Source: Saturnia japonica (Eukaryota; Arthropoda; Insecta; Lepidoptera; Saturniidae). Taken from it: 64,000 nt of DNA. The translations under genes and the position numbers were made by a program. The DNA is taken from NCBI GenBank assembly GCA_033032175.1, contig CM065311.1, positions 6,255,190-6,319,189 of the forward strand. The letters are read 5' to 3'. This document shows, piece after piece, positions 11,265-23,503 of this stretch. Below the pieces are notes generated by a model, which saw only the letters and a list, made by a program, of their open reading frames with translations, searched no databases and was not told the origin of the DNA. Within the stretch, counting starts at the first letter, position 1. Each line of letters begins with the position of its first letter.

Positions 11265-11546
11265 TCTATACAATTAATAAAATTGAAGTGTCTGTTTATA
11301 ATGTTATAAATAAACAGCTTTTTACTAAATGCATATGAAAGTATATTATACGAAACCTATACAAAGGACCCATTTTAAAAAAAATTGTCTTTCTGTCTGT
11401 CCATATGTATATGTATATCTTCTAAGGAATACCCACAATAAGCATTTTTGTCTTTAAAATAACCGGAAGCGGGGAGCAAGATTTGTGCGTATACCCGATC
11501 GATGGCATTCTGTAGTCCACATGAGCGATGCCGCGGACACAGCTAG
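11265..11546 (+). mobile_element. Helitron-like element H1, end-to-end short copy
   Basis: The copy begins TCTATACAATTAATAAAATT, ends GCCGCGGACACAGCTAG and is followed by T, which fits the Helitron rule of 5' TC and 3' CTAG with insertion next to T. A GTCC...GGAC stem lies just before the end. The interior is deleted relative to the 518-bp copy at 14973-15490. There is no Rep/helicase coding, so it is non-autonomous. Confidence 0.65.
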
Positions 11547-11779
11547 TATTCAATACGTAATAATAGATGGAAACTTACAATGTTTATTTATCATCTTTGT
11601 GAATTACTGTACTCTCATGATTTAATGTTTCATTTGAACAGATATTGGCACGAATGCTGGTGAACTGTTCGAATATATTTGAAGTAATTATTGTCGATAA
11701 TCAGTAATGGCTGCTCCGTAGACTGGCGCCGTTGCCATTACGTTACCATTGTCGTGTTACGTTCATAGTTGCGGATTTA

Positions 11780-12373
11780 TCCTACTAATATAATAAATGG
11801 GAATGTGAGTATGTTTGGATGTTTGTTACTTCAATCATCCTACTATCCTACTTATATAATAAATGTGAAAGTGTGTGTATATTTTGATGTTTCGTAATCA
11901 ATCACGCAAAAACGGCTGAACGGATTTAGATGAAATTTTTCACATAGAGATAGTCTATGAGCTGGAATAACACATAGGGTACTTTTTATCCCGGTAACAA
12001 CCATAGCTTAATCAGTCTTATCCTACAAATATAATAAATGTGTAAGTTTGTATGTTTGTTACTCAATCACGCACAAACGGCTGAACAGAATTGAATGAAA
12101 TTTGGCACACGGACCAACCTAGTCTATAACCTGGAATAACAAAGGTACCTTTTATCCTGGTAAAATCATAACTTAATTATCCTAAAAATATAATACCCAT
12201 ATATGATTTTTTTCCTTTGTCAATAAATCAGCCGGTGTATATGCAGTAATATAGCGGGTTAGTATGGTTCGCGTCCACCATACACATAGTGACAAACCCA
12301 ACTATGATTTGTGTGTGCGGATCTGTGTGTGTATATACAATAATACGCAGACGAAGTCACGGGTACCAGCTAG
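11780..12373 (+). mobile_element. Helitron-like element with four stacked 5' ends
   Basis: Four head-like segments begin TCCTAC or TCCTAA plus AATATAATA at 11780, 11846, 12021 and 12180. Two of them continue into cacg-aaaacggctgaac blocks (about 11903 and 12071). A single 3' end, ggtaccagctag before T, lies at 12362-12373. The 3' half recurs in reverse orientation at 26191-26420. No coding capacity. Confidence 0.6.
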
Positions 12374-12673
12374 TATAATAATATAGTTAATCACAGTGAT
12401 GTTCTATATTTGTATCACGATATTTCATTTTACTATCTCGTGATTAATTGTGTATGTAATTGAGACTCTTAAATAAGTAAACTTATGATGCGGCACACAG
12501 TTAAAACAAAAATGTAAAAAATCGCAATGACTATCAATTTTTTTACAGGCAAACTCCTAAACCAAAATCGATCCTCGATCCTTATTTTGTCCGAGACTCA
12601 ATGGTAAAAGGACTCGATGACCGCACAAACATTCGCCTTCATATAATTTTAGTCATCCCCATTGCATAGCACA

Positions 12674-12790
12674 AATAGCGTGGCGTAGGTACTGCCAGGG
12701 GAGACGCTACCCCCACCCCTCGTAAGGTACCTATTGGTAAACGCTCGGTTGGAGTACTCCCGAAAGCAAGAGTAAATAATTATGTCAAGC
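12674..12790. other. Unassigned GC-richer segment
   Basis: It has gtggcgtaggtactgccagg and ctacccccacccctcgtaag, then gaaagcaagagtaaat. It looks like repeat material, but no second copy is present here. Confidence 0.2.
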
Positions 12791-13029
12791 TAGTATAAAA
12801 ATAATATTAATTTCCCTTGCTTCCATCCCAGCCAAAACTGGCTAAGCCTATATGGTTATCCCGTATTCGCATCAGGTCAGGTATTTCAATAAATACCTAC
12901 AATGTTCTAGTATGTAGTCATGTAATGGGTAGAGTGGTATTATCACACGAAAAAAATATTTAGGTTTCCAATTGCACTTAAAAGTTCATTAATCTAAGCC
13001 TATTTCTTACTGACTATTTACTATATATG

Positions 13030-13305
13030 AAATGGATAGTGGTTTGGCCGGATACCGGATATTCAGCCCTTGATCGCGTTACATGACGCGATCAGTTTGA
13101 TTTAATATTGGCGCGGTGAACGAGATTGGAAATAAACTAAACTAATTAATAAAACAAATATTTTTGACGTGCGATTATAAAAATAAACGGTGTCGATAAC
13201 CTATTGTGGCATATCAATGCCTTGTGTAACATAATGAGATTTTTTTATATTTTACTATCCGGTATCCGGTCGGATAGTTACCGGATATCCGTTTAATCTC
13301 TACCA
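13030..13305. repeat. MITE-like element with CCGGATACCGGATA inverted repeats
   Basis: GGCCGGATACCGGATA (13046-13061) and TATCCGGTATCCGGTC (13256-13271) are inverse with one mismatch. A further ccggatatcc follows at 13281-13290. Near the left end is a separate palindrome gatcgcgt-tacatg-acgcgatc (13072-13093). No coding. The boundaries are approximate. Confidence 0.6.
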
Positions 13306-13519
13306 TTTACTAAGGAGCATAAACCTGTTAATCGATTTTGTCTATAACTATAAATTTAGTTAACGACTGGTTACACATGTAATTTGAATTTTCTCCATTA
13401 ATATGTGTAGAAAATGCATTTATATAATTTCGAACAATTTTAGTAGACAATTTAACCTGTTTTGTAATAAGCCGTTTTCAATAAACTAATCATGAATGTA
13501 AAAAAATGTCTACATTACA

Positions 13520-13828
13520 TTACATGTAGACAAATAAGTTATAAAAGTAAACCAAGTAGGTAAGTACTTGTTTAATTTGCCATTTCTTGTAGCGAGCAAA
13601 GAAAAGTAAGTAATAATAATCCTCTAATACCCGCCACAACACTGTATCGTCTCGCTCACCGAAGCGACAGAAAGATTCATGAGACCAAGTCACCGTCGTC
13701 CTCGGTCGAAACTCAGGGTGTCCCTTCTTGTTCCCATTAAAATACAAGACGCTGCCAGTGGGCAAAGGCCTCCAAAAACAGTCCGCACCCCGGGTTGTCT
13801 TAAAGAAAACGGGTTTACGGTAGAACAC
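13520..13828 (-). other. 102-codon frame, probably chance or repeat relic
   Basis: The minus-strand frame begins MFYRKPVFFKTTRGADCFWR. I recognise no domain. Its GC is higher than its flanks (13620-13810), which may reflect an old repeat insertion. It has no clear splice signals, and I do not call it a gene. Confidence 0.2.
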
Positions 13829-14154
13829 TAGATGGTTTATTCGATAACATATAATACATTTGTCCAGTTTATCAGCACAAAAAGACGTGGATTATATTAT
13901 CCCAAAGGAAGACACTTGGTTCACGCTTCTTTGATTTCGAACACATGGCAGATGCGAAGTCCAAGAAAAAATAATAAAATTGTAACATAAAAAATATGAA
14001 TACTTAAATGAATAATTAACGTTTTAACATTCAACTTGTTTCTATAAAACGTTTCTTAGCAATGCGGAAGGTCTCCGAGTTATATCTGCGACGATGCACT
14101 TCATAAGATGTTATAAAATATTGATATTTGGTATATCAAAGGTATTAATTTAGA

Positions 14155-14520
14155 CAGGCAGCTGCTTGGCTCTACTCTCGGCAACAGCACCGTCGCGTTA
14201 GCTCCAGCAGCATGCCGCGATGGACCATTGCAAGCGGTGCGTCTCTTCCGTGTCGGTAAATAGACGTGCACGTCGTTTCTTAATTGCGAACTGAGACCGA
14301 TGCTTTATAAGTTCCATAACGTCCGTCGGCGTACGTTGCGACTGCGAAATGTTTGCTTTAATTATTATTGGAATGGAGGGTAATTCTCTGTGGTTTTGTT
14401 CGCCTAGACTTGGCGTTGTTCCGAAATGGGTAGCGATGCAAATTGCCTTGGCGGACGCCCAATCCGGCGCAATTAGGCCTTCACGCAGAAGATTTAATAC
14501 GTCACACCTTTCTGTTGACT
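14155..14520. promoter_or_regulatory. Moderate-GC unique-looking segment
   Basis: About 360 bp (caccgtcgcgttagctccag, gtccgtcggcgtacgttgcg, ttggcggacgcccaatccgg) of higher GC than its flanks, with no repeat partner in the window and no long reading frame. A candidate intronic regulatory element or noncoding exon. Confidence 0.25.
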
Positions 14521-14972
14521 CCTGACCAAAACTTTGTTTAATGAAAGCCTCATTTAAGATTCTTAGTAATAATATAGTATATTAGACTGTCTTAATTAGT
14601 TCTTAAGATCACATTTAGTGCTCTAGTATTACTTAATTATGTATCATTTTATAAATTAGTCGTAAAATTCTCTGACGTTGTCATAACCTAATGACGATGT
14701 AATGTAATCTAGTACAAATGAATTTTATGTTACACTAGGATCACTGTTTCGTATTCAAAAGTGTTTGCCAAGTAGGGTAGGTAACATACAAATATCCAAA
14801 ACTCTAATAGCCAATTGCACATATGTGACACGAAAAACACACTACAATCAAGAAAATAAAACTTATTTGTTTTAATCTATTTCCTGTCTTGTATTTTTTG
14901 TCTCAGTTATAAACATCGATATACATACTGAAAATTGACATTTTGTTTAAATGTATTCGAACTTATTTTTCA

Positions 14973-15490
14973 CTAGCTGTGCCCGTGGCTTCGCTCACGT
15001 GGGCTAACAGAATGTCCGCGCGAATCTTGTTTCCCTGCTCCTGGCTATTTAAAGAAAAAAATGCTTATTTTGGCTGTTCCTTAAAAGATAGATGTGTACT
15101 CTCCCAAACTTTTTTGTAGGTCTTTTTAATGCCTACAATTATGTAATACGTTAATTTGCTTTAACTCTTATGGTTTACTCAGCGTATGCCATTTAAGCGC
15201 CCGAATTGATTCACCGTGACCAGTTTTTATTTATTTGTGTGGAACCCTAACTATTTTTCTAAAATGAAAGTAGCCTAACTTACTCCCTATGAAATCAGCT
15301 ATCTACCAGTAAAAGTCCCGTCAAAATTGGTCCAACCGTTTAAAAGATTACCCGGAACAAATAGACAGACAGAAAAAAAAATAAAAAATGGGTGTTTTGT
15401 TAAAGGTATCGTATATACTTTCATATGCATTTAGTAAAAAACTGTTATTTTGACATTACAAACACACTTGAATTCTATTAATTGTATAGA
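14973..15490 (-). mobile_element. Helitron-like element H2, full non-autonomous copy
   Basis: Read on the minus strand it starts TCTATACAATTAATAG and ends with CACGTGAGCGAAGCCACGG, GCACAGCTAG and then T. The interior includes the taatcttttaaacggttgga block found in other copies. At 518 bp it is the longest uninterrupted member here and can serve as the family reference. No coding capacity. Confidence 0.65.
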
Positions 15491-17158
15491 TAAAGAACTA
15501 CTTTTCCCGTATTAAACAATAAATAAATACTTATACATATATCATAGTATATGTTATTCTATCTATTTCGTTTATTCTTTAGTAAACTTATGTTGGCACA
15601 AGTAGTGCAGTCAGTAACTCAACATCAAGTCCGTGTGTTATGTGAAGTTCCACTCTATAAAGGTACCTACATTTTCATTTGTGACAGTTTTTATTTTAAA
15701 TTGTTCGTCTAGTAAAATACATAGATTCCCTCAATTGGTACTTGTTTTGTCTTGTTGGTAGTTTGTTAACTGTCTGAACGGATCTTGTCATCTTGTAAAT
15801 TTCCAGTAGTGAAATATTATTATTATTCTGTTCGTATAATAATTTCATATATTATGAATTGAATACTCGTTATTGCAATAATTCAGTGATCTGTTATTGT
15901 TAAAGCTGTGAATTAATATTACTGTTATTATTTTTTCTCTTATTGCTGTCTCCCGGCGGCTAGTGTAGATGTCGATACAAATAGCAAATTGACTAAGGTA
16001 TGGGTAATATTTCCTTTTAAGCGTCGTCCTTTGAATCCCTAATAAGAGAAACTTCTCGCGCTGAATACAAAAGAAGCCCCGTACGGAAAAGTTAGTTAAA
16101 GTTCATTCAACTGTTTACAAAAGATTTATACATGTGTACACTGCCACATTCCACGTTATTTTGCTAATCCTAAACCAGCATATGATTTGTTTAAAAACAA
16201 TCTAAATAACCACCACTGTCGCTGTCGTATCAGTTTATTGGGTTAAAAAAAATATTTGAGATTCTGCTAATAACATCTTCTGTTGATGCATAACAGTTAT
16301 TAATTATGAAATGTATAATAAAGCTAACAAAGTTACGTGAACTGTTATGGATTTATAACTTGATTTTGGTCGTAAATAAATCGTAAAAGTGTCTTATTTA
16401 GCGTGTAATACCTACACGTATTAGGTAGATATGTACAGTAAAACTCCTACTCGCATATTACGTAGAAAAAAAATTCACGCGATTAAAATATACGGAGAAA
16501 GGTGCACGGATAACCTTTCCGGCGACTTTGGCAAGGTCGACGTTGGAGCAACCTACCGTACCACCACCACGATGTAGACATTCGCTCATTGTACTACCTA
16601 CACACTGCAACAGCTGAATATTAATTTGTAAAATATAAGTTGTGACATAAACCTGACAATAATCCTTTTATCCACGGTTGCTTATATTATAAAAAACGAA
16701 AACGTAAATACTCTCACAAAAGTCAGTGAGTATTGTACTACATACTCTGACATGAAAAAAAATAAACACAAAATTGATGACGCATACAATTAATGTAAAT
16801 ACATACATTATTTTTCAAAGATGTCTAATAGGGTAATAAACTAAAAATACTTTTCTAAGAAGGCTATGGTTAAGTGGCAAAAAGAACAGTAAGTGGACTT
16901 ATACTTATCAGTATATTCACAGCGATAACATTAAAGACAAGCGCAGCTTATTTAGTACGATCACCTTCCAAGAACTCGTTCAACGTGGTTGGTCGGTCCG
17001 CGTCCGTTCGGTACTGTGACAATACTTAAAATTTTTGGTTGTGAAGCCCATATTACATTTCACAATATTGTTTTATAAAAATAATAATGAAAGATATGTA
17101 AAAATAATAAAATAAACAATGTTTATTGAATACTAGTAAAAACTATTAAAAAAAAGTC
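15491..17158. other. Putative intron, nothing recognised
   Basis: AT-rich DNA with no open frame of note. A GC-richer bit at 16500-16580 (acctttccggcgactttggc) has no partner in the window. Confidence 0.5.
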
Positions 17159-17440
17159 ATGTGCGAGGATCGAACCCGCAACCTTTCGGCTCATTTTTTT
17201 TTTTTTAGATCTGACTGTACTGTTAGCCTTAGACGCCCTGAAGCCGCTGCGGCTTTTACAGCTTCACCGAACTTGGTCTTTCGGCTCAATAGTAGGGCTC
17301 TTAACATACTAACGGCTAACATTACGTATTCGATTGCTCTCAGCAGACTCTGTGCTCGCCGCGCTGCGACTGAAGCAGGAAGCCAGGGTTGGTAGGTCGA
17401 ATTTCTGAACTTTCCTCATATTAATTTTTTTTTCTTAAAA
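17159..17440. repeat. Interspersed repeat R1, second copy with tRNA-like box
   Basis: From 17287 onward this copy parallels the window's first 75 bp and the tail near 525-545. Its left end, read on the minus strand, has a tRNA B-box-like GGTTCGATCC and a following CTCGCAC (about 17162-17180), suggesting a tRNA-related head. A T14 run lies at 17196-17209. There is a 78-codon frame, but it is only a by-product of the repeat. Confidence 0.5.
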
Positions 17441-17929
17441 CGATATATTTTGCAATTTTTTTCCCTATTTTTTTTTCAAACAGAAAATAAAACAAATGGA
17501 AACAAACACATACAAGTACGTTCATTTAAAACAAAAATTAAAGTTATCAAATAATAATTAAAATAATAGTATTGTTTGTATTCAGTACCTCCGTCTGAAT
17601 TTCTGCTTCATTTAAGTTAGTCTGAATATGAATATTGTTCGATTAATTAATGTCAGTATGTTGTGTTGTATTTTATTTTGTTTGTTTGAACGTCAATAAA
17701 AAAAAATATAGCTTATGTATTTGTTTTGGTTTCAAAATGAATGACGATACTAAAGTAACTGCAAAATCACTGGTTGGGAAATTAACAACTTGAGTGACTC
17801 GTACATTCGAGTGGTAATCGAGTAAAATTGGAAAACAACTCGAATTTATTAGATGGTTAAATCGGACTCGAGTCGTATCACTGCATACGATAATCACATT
17901 TTTCTTTTACAAAATCACAAATTTGTTGT

Positions 17930-18350
17930 CGGAACAGTTTTAAAATAACAGATAATTACAAGTAACAGCTATCTGTAAACTGAAAAAGCTGTTACTAAAT
18001 ATTACGTCAGGTAAAATTAAAATAATAGCTAGGTTCATTGACGGTACCGTCCATGATGGTAAGCACATTACAATCCAAACACAACGGCGACCACCGTTAC
18101 TGGTGTGTGACTCAAAAGTAAGCTTTTTCAGTTTGAAAAATGTTCTTCTGTGTTCCAGCTTATGGATCTTTACTTTGTTAGAGAGAAATAGAAACAAATA
18201 CGACTTGGAACAAACTCTTTTCAATTATATTAATAGAAAGAGTTAGCATCATGTAACAGGCTGTTATTTTGGAACAGGTTCATGGAGTTGTTGTTTTTCT
18301 GGAACAGGAACTAGTAACAGGTATAGCTCACTTCTACTGCCTAGAGATGA
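17930..18350. repeat. Interspersed repeat R4, copy 2
   Basis: It has ttacaagtaacagctatctg and gctgttact on the left, and gtaacaggctgttattttgg (18254-18273) and tatagctcacttctactgcc on the right, as in copy 1. No GATT array is present here. Confidence 0.5.
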
Positions 18351-18584
18351 GTAGTAACGGATCAACCTCTACTGGAGCGAAAATGTTCCAATCTCAGAAG
18401 TCAACACAGATAGTTCCACATGTTCGGTATGAAATCGAGCGGAATTCGTTATAATATTTCAACTGTTTAGTAAGGTGTAAAGTGTAAAAGGTATGTTTAG
18501 TTGTCCAAAATTTCGCAAAGAAAAAATATTTTTCCAAAAATTGCGAAAAAAAAACTCAATCTACCATAGAAATGTCCACTTAGA

Positions 18585-19450
18585 AAATACATCGATGTTT
18601 TTTTTTTGATGCAATACATCCAGTTTATGCATTGATATTTTCCGATGCATCGTTTAGAATCATCGATGTTTTCTCAAAATCGAGTATGTTTTTCTAACAA
18701 TTCATCACAAAGTTGTTGTCAACCCCCTGACACTCCATAGTACACATAGAAACAAACTACAAATTTTAATTATCTATTACTCCTACAACAGCACTTCTTG
18801 TCCGCACACCTGTTGTGTGTTAAAAGATATTCAAAGAATAAATAACTAAGAGAAAAAAAAACGACATTACATGCAAACCTTAGCTAATTCAGTTGTTGTT
18901 CATTAAAAAAATACCACAGAGGAAGTTCCACAGAATGCTTGCTATCATACATTGTCTATAATATAAAAGGCGTAAAATTAAAAAAAATTATGATGAATAC
19001 AGTACACACTATTCGTAACAACGTTTAGTTTTGTAGGTGTTCTTATGCAATACTATGACATCACGATAGCGCGCCAAAAATATGACGGGTGTTTAAAGTA
19101 CCCAAATACGATTTTTTTTTTTTTTTTATATCTTAAATAGAAGTTTTTTTGACCGACATATTTTTTACGATTATGTAACGATATAAGGCGTCAATTAAAA
19201 ATATTTAAAAAATCATGTATTTACCCTGTTGTTCGAAATCAATTGAAAATAATAAATAGGTATAATCATTAACTGGTTCCCATTTATTCGATGTTTTATA
19301 AAAATACATCGATACATCGAGTACATCACCAGCTTTTCAAAGCATATGATCGATTCGATGCATCGTATTATAAACATAAAGTGAATTCGATGATTCGTAT
19401 TATAAACATCGAGTGAATTCGATGAATCAATGTGTATCGAATATTCCTAA
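18585..19450. repeat. ATCGATG-rich MITE-like element with 32-bp tandem
   Basis: Both ends are rich in catcgatg words and share the palindrome CGATGCATCG (18643-18652 and 19356-19365). Near the right end a 32-bp unit (cgatg..tcgtattataaac...gtgaatt) is repeated at 19356-19387 and 19388-19419, with a third start at 19420. The interior is AT-rich and without coding. The class is unknown. Confidence 0.5.
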
Positions 19451-19460
19451 TCTAGCAACC

Positions 19461-19610
19461 ATGTAGGGTAGACAAACTACGCGATCATTGAGTTGCAGGT
19501 GATCGGATCAAGAATTCAACCTTGATCGGCACCTTCTGCACTCCCGATTCCTTAATAAACTACACTAGATATTGGCAAAAATGGCGTAATGGCACAAATA
19601 GTATAATATC
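19461..19610. repeat. Interspersed repeat R1, internal piece
   Basis: This segment carries the gatcggat / ttgatcgg / cccgattcctta / gatattggcaaaaatggcg series seen at 139-231. It abuts the right end of the ATCGATG-rich element at 18585-19450. Confidence 0.45.
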
Positions 19611-20086
19611 TGCATAAGCGACATTAACATCGTCAATACTTTCTCATGTATAAAAATAATTTAATTTATGATGTTATGTTAACATATTATAGATCATCTT
19701 TATTGACATTTAAAAATTACATTATATTGTTGATACAGTAAGAATTGTGTATCATGACATCTAAGAAAAATGCAAGAAAATCTCACTTACGCTTTAGTTC
19801 ACGTGTCACACTATTCTACTCATGAAAAAGATTGTACTCGTGACCAAATTGAAAGTTCTAGTTAAAGTTTTTATGTGTTCAGTGGTATTGGGTCCAATTT
19901 TAGTTTTTATGAAGCGCATTTTATTGACTTTAAAATTCTTAGGAAATAATTATTGAAGTAGGTAGTTGTTTTACAATTCTTGAATAAAATTTAATATAAA
20001 TGCATTTACTAACCACCTTTAGTAATAATTCGTATATTATAAATCGTAAAACGCTAATATATTATGTGTGATTAAAACCAAAATCG

Positions 20087-20210
20087 AAATAATCTTTATT
20101 CAACTTAGGCCCTAAGAAGGCACGTATGAACATCAAAACCCTACTGCCGGTTCGGAAAACATCCTAGACATCGAGAAGAACCGGTAAGAAACTCGATCGG
20201 GTTTATCGTT
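20087..20210 (+). repeat. Interspersed repeat R2, + copy
   Basis: The copy carries tctttattcaacttaggccc, then tagacatcgagaagaaccgg and actcgatcgg. The same series occurs reversed at 37264-37360. It is probably a retroelement 3' end, class not determined. Confidence 0.55.
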
Positions 20211-21007
20211 TTTTTTATCTGTACAAGTGTTAATTTAATAGGTACGAGATAATAATTTAGTGGATGCACAGAGAGGGAGTCACTTCCAGACATCACTATT
20301 TCAATAATGATCCACTCTATAATAAATAACCTTTTGACATTAAAACCGGCTTGACATGGTTCTTGAACATGTTATCCGACAAATCAGTAATGTGCTTCAG
20401 GATCTTAGCCCAGGCTCAGGTTTGAACTTAACACTATTACCTAAAAAAAATATTAGTCTTACTAAGTATAAAACACGGTAAACCGTATGGTACACTATAC
20501 TAACGAATGATCTATCATAGTATAATGGATCACCATTAGCTTTTAGATAAACCTTAATCAAAGTGGCACGATTAGCGTAAATCATATTATAAATCGCAAC
20601 GTAACGATAACGTATGTTATACTTAAAACAAAGTAAAAACTCAAATATAAATTGTAATATTCGGCAGTAATTTATTATATATTCAAAATATATTATTCAA
20701 AATACTATATTTTTGAAAATATGTATTTATTCTCTTTTGCATTTCGACAAATAAATAACAACGACAATTTTCACATAGCCAGTGCTATTAGCATTAATCT
20801 ATGGTTACTACATAAATAGTTTAAAATCAGACAGAACAAAAACATTTTACCGATAAAGAACATCGAGAAATGTAACAAAAACCAAATTAGCTCGGCCTTT
20901 TTAATTTTATTATTCTTTAGTTTATAATATTATGTATTATTATTTGCTTTACTTAAAAAAGTAATTAAGTTGGTCCTCATAATGATTCAACTACCCATAA
21001 TTAACGA

Positions 21008-21282
21008 CTGCCTCGTTAGCCTAGTGGTCGTTAGGGCGACTGTTATGAGCGAGGTCCTGGGTTCGAATCCCAGGTCGAGAAAAGTGTTGTTGGGTTTTTC
21101 CTATGAAATTCCCAGGAAATTCCCAGTAGCAGCTCGGAGTTCGGTTTCGTGCCCGATTAATGGCATTAGGCTCGCCCCCTATTACATGGGACCTAAATAA
21201 AACATACTCGGCGAATTGTGGGTGTACAATTAGTACACCTCTGCCTAACTCTTCGGGGAATACATGCGTGATGGTATGTTAC
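21008..21282 (+). mobile_element. tRNA-derived SINE, full length (copy 1)
   Basis: This is the most complete of four related copies. An RNA polymerase III A box (TAGCCTAGTGG, 21017-21027) and a B box (GGTTCGAATCC, 21060-21070) are spaced as in a tRNA. The tRNA-like head is followed by a body with ctcgccccctattacatggg (21170-21189) and tgggtgtacaattagtacac (21219-21238). It ends at tgatggtatgtt. Copies occur at 838-1060, 26062-26157 and 29766-29876. The anticodon stem is poor, so it is not a functional tRNA gene. Confidence 0.85.
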
Positions 21283-22371
21283 ATAATTTACTAAACAAAA
21301 CTAAATTACTTACCAGTATTTATTCAATGAGAAACACAAAATTTATCTACCAAATTAGTGACGTTCTTACGTCTCTTTGTATATATCACGATATCGTTGA
21401 GTGTCAGCTGGCTGTGTCTTTCTGGAAAATAGACCTTAGCTTCGTGTGACAAGTAATATATTACCATGTTGTGCCTGAGTGGCAACAAGGTACTTACTCA
21501 GTTTCCACGCTCTGATTACTGGATGTTGCCTTTAGACATCGTCTTTATCTGCACTGATTAGAAACAGCACAAGAGGAGTACACTGAGAAATTCATCTGGT
21601 GCTGTAACTAGGATTAAAGAGAGATTATTATTCATTATATTAGGAATTTAGCATAAGTATTATCCTTTTCGAAATCATTTCAAACATTTCACTTCGTATT
21701 TTTTCATTTTTCATATCTTTTGAACTAAAGTCGTGCAAATCGCATGTCAATCAAAAAATAAACAAAAATACTTTATCCTATAACAGCAAAATAATTTTTA
21801 TTTTTGGCAACTTGCATAGGCAAATTTGACATAGAAAATAAATTATCTGATGGACTAATAAGTACCTAAAAAATATAGAAAATATGCTTAAAAATCATTA
21901 CCAGCATCGTTCGGGACACAAATTTTGGGAATTGTAAATTAATAACAAACTACTATGATACTTTCCTGTCTCCTGTTGTTTTAATATTTTTAAAGTGTGT
22001 GTATTAAAGAACAAAATGAAATTAAGCCCGTACCTTACGATTGTACTTTACGTTCACAATGATACAATAATTATGTCGGGAAAAAAAATTCATTACCGTT
22101 AATTCAACATGAAATAACAAAATATGTAATAAATGAATAAACTTTTTAAATAGTGTAATTTATTGAAGGCTCGTAATAGGTTCTCTAAGGATTTATGAGG
22201 ACCACTTTTAATAAAGCCGCATTTATGCTACTATGTTATACTACACTGATAGTTTAACTCCACGGTCATTTCGACTATAAAAAGGGAAGCAATTCCAAAA
22301 AAATGCCTGTATCGGCTATCCTACTTTTCTGGTGTCGCGTGATTCGGATTCGGAGATAGGCTAATATGCAA

Positions 22372-23285
22372 CCGATGCCTAAGAAGTGGGATCGGTCGAA
22401 TCCTAACACTTACGGCCCAATTGCCGTAACTTTAGTATTGTGCAAAATCATGGAGCGGATCATCAGCACTTTGCTTGTCCGCCACCTGGAGGATCATTCT
22501 TTGATCAATGATTGTCAATATGGTTTTTGCTAGAATCGAACTATGGGTAATATTCTAGCGTACGTGCTGTACCGCGGGGCGAAGCGATTAACAAGCATGG
22601 CGAGGCCTTGGCGATTAGTCTTGACATAGTTGATGTTTTTGATAGGGTCTGGCACCGTAGATCCGTGGCACCGTGGGTCTGACTTTTCTCCAAACTCCCG
22701 ATATACGGAGTTCCCGACAACTTGTACACACGGATCTCTTTACTGTTCTATATAAACGCAGAATTCATATCCTTGTTGATGGATGTGATTCGTATATCAT
22801 GTCAGTAAATGGTCAAGTGGTGGAGTTGAGTTCTGCAAGGCTCTGTATTTTCGCCCACTTTGTTTCTTCGGCATATCAATGTTAAGTTGCCTTTGGGTCA
22901 CATTAATTGCTATACAAATGACAAAAATTTTCATGGGTGATATTTCAGTAAGCCCTCTTGTGGCCGAGGAGAAACAGAAAAAAGACGGGAGAATCTTGAC
23001 AATTAATGCATCGCATATCTACAAGGGGAACAAGTAACTTGATTGTGTTTAACCCCAAGAAAACTCGGGTGTGCGCGTTTTCTTCCCAAGAATGCCTGTA
23101 TTGTCCCCTCCCCACTCTACAAAACTTCTCGCTAGCATTACGTGACATCCTCAATATCTAGGGTATGGATATTCGCAGGGATTATTACATCGGGAGTGTC
23201 ATCTCCGCCTCATCTCAGAAACTCGAAATCATGAACAAGGTGTGACGGTTTTTCAAGCCCACGGCACAAGATCGACCTAATAACC
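22372..23285 (+). pseudogene. Decayed LINE reverse transcriptase (jockey type)
   Basis: The + strand RT relic can be read in alternating frames. Motifs in order are DRSNPNTYGPIAVTLVLCKI (RT-1/2, about 22390-22450), MERIISTLLVRHLEDHSLIN (about 22450-22510), QYGF (22517), the RT-3 region with WRLVLT near 22610, HILVDGCDSYIMSVNGQVVE (about 22767-22826) and FGISMLSCLWVTLI near 22870-22910. The catalytic YADD is degraded to YTND near 22911-22922. Fragments then follow up to a VTVFQAHGT-like block near 23243-23270. It is old and inactive, and no 3' tail is visible. Confidence 0.75.
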
Positions 23286-23503
23286 TGTTCACACTTTTCC
23301 CAAAGGATTTTTTTTACTTTTTGATCTTTTCCGTTAATACCTACCTACCTTGTACAAGCAAATTAATTTTGATTAGATCCTTTATTTTATTTATAATTTT
23401 ACATTGTTTCTTTAAATTAAGACACTGGTAATTAAAGACATGGTTATTAAATCTGATAATTTGTTTATTTATTATTCAAATAATACCCGAAAAAAAATCT
23501 AAT

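Noticed and set aside
21008..21082. Functional tRNA gene
   Set aside because: A and B boxes are present, but the stems pair poorly and the body continues as a dispersed SINE.
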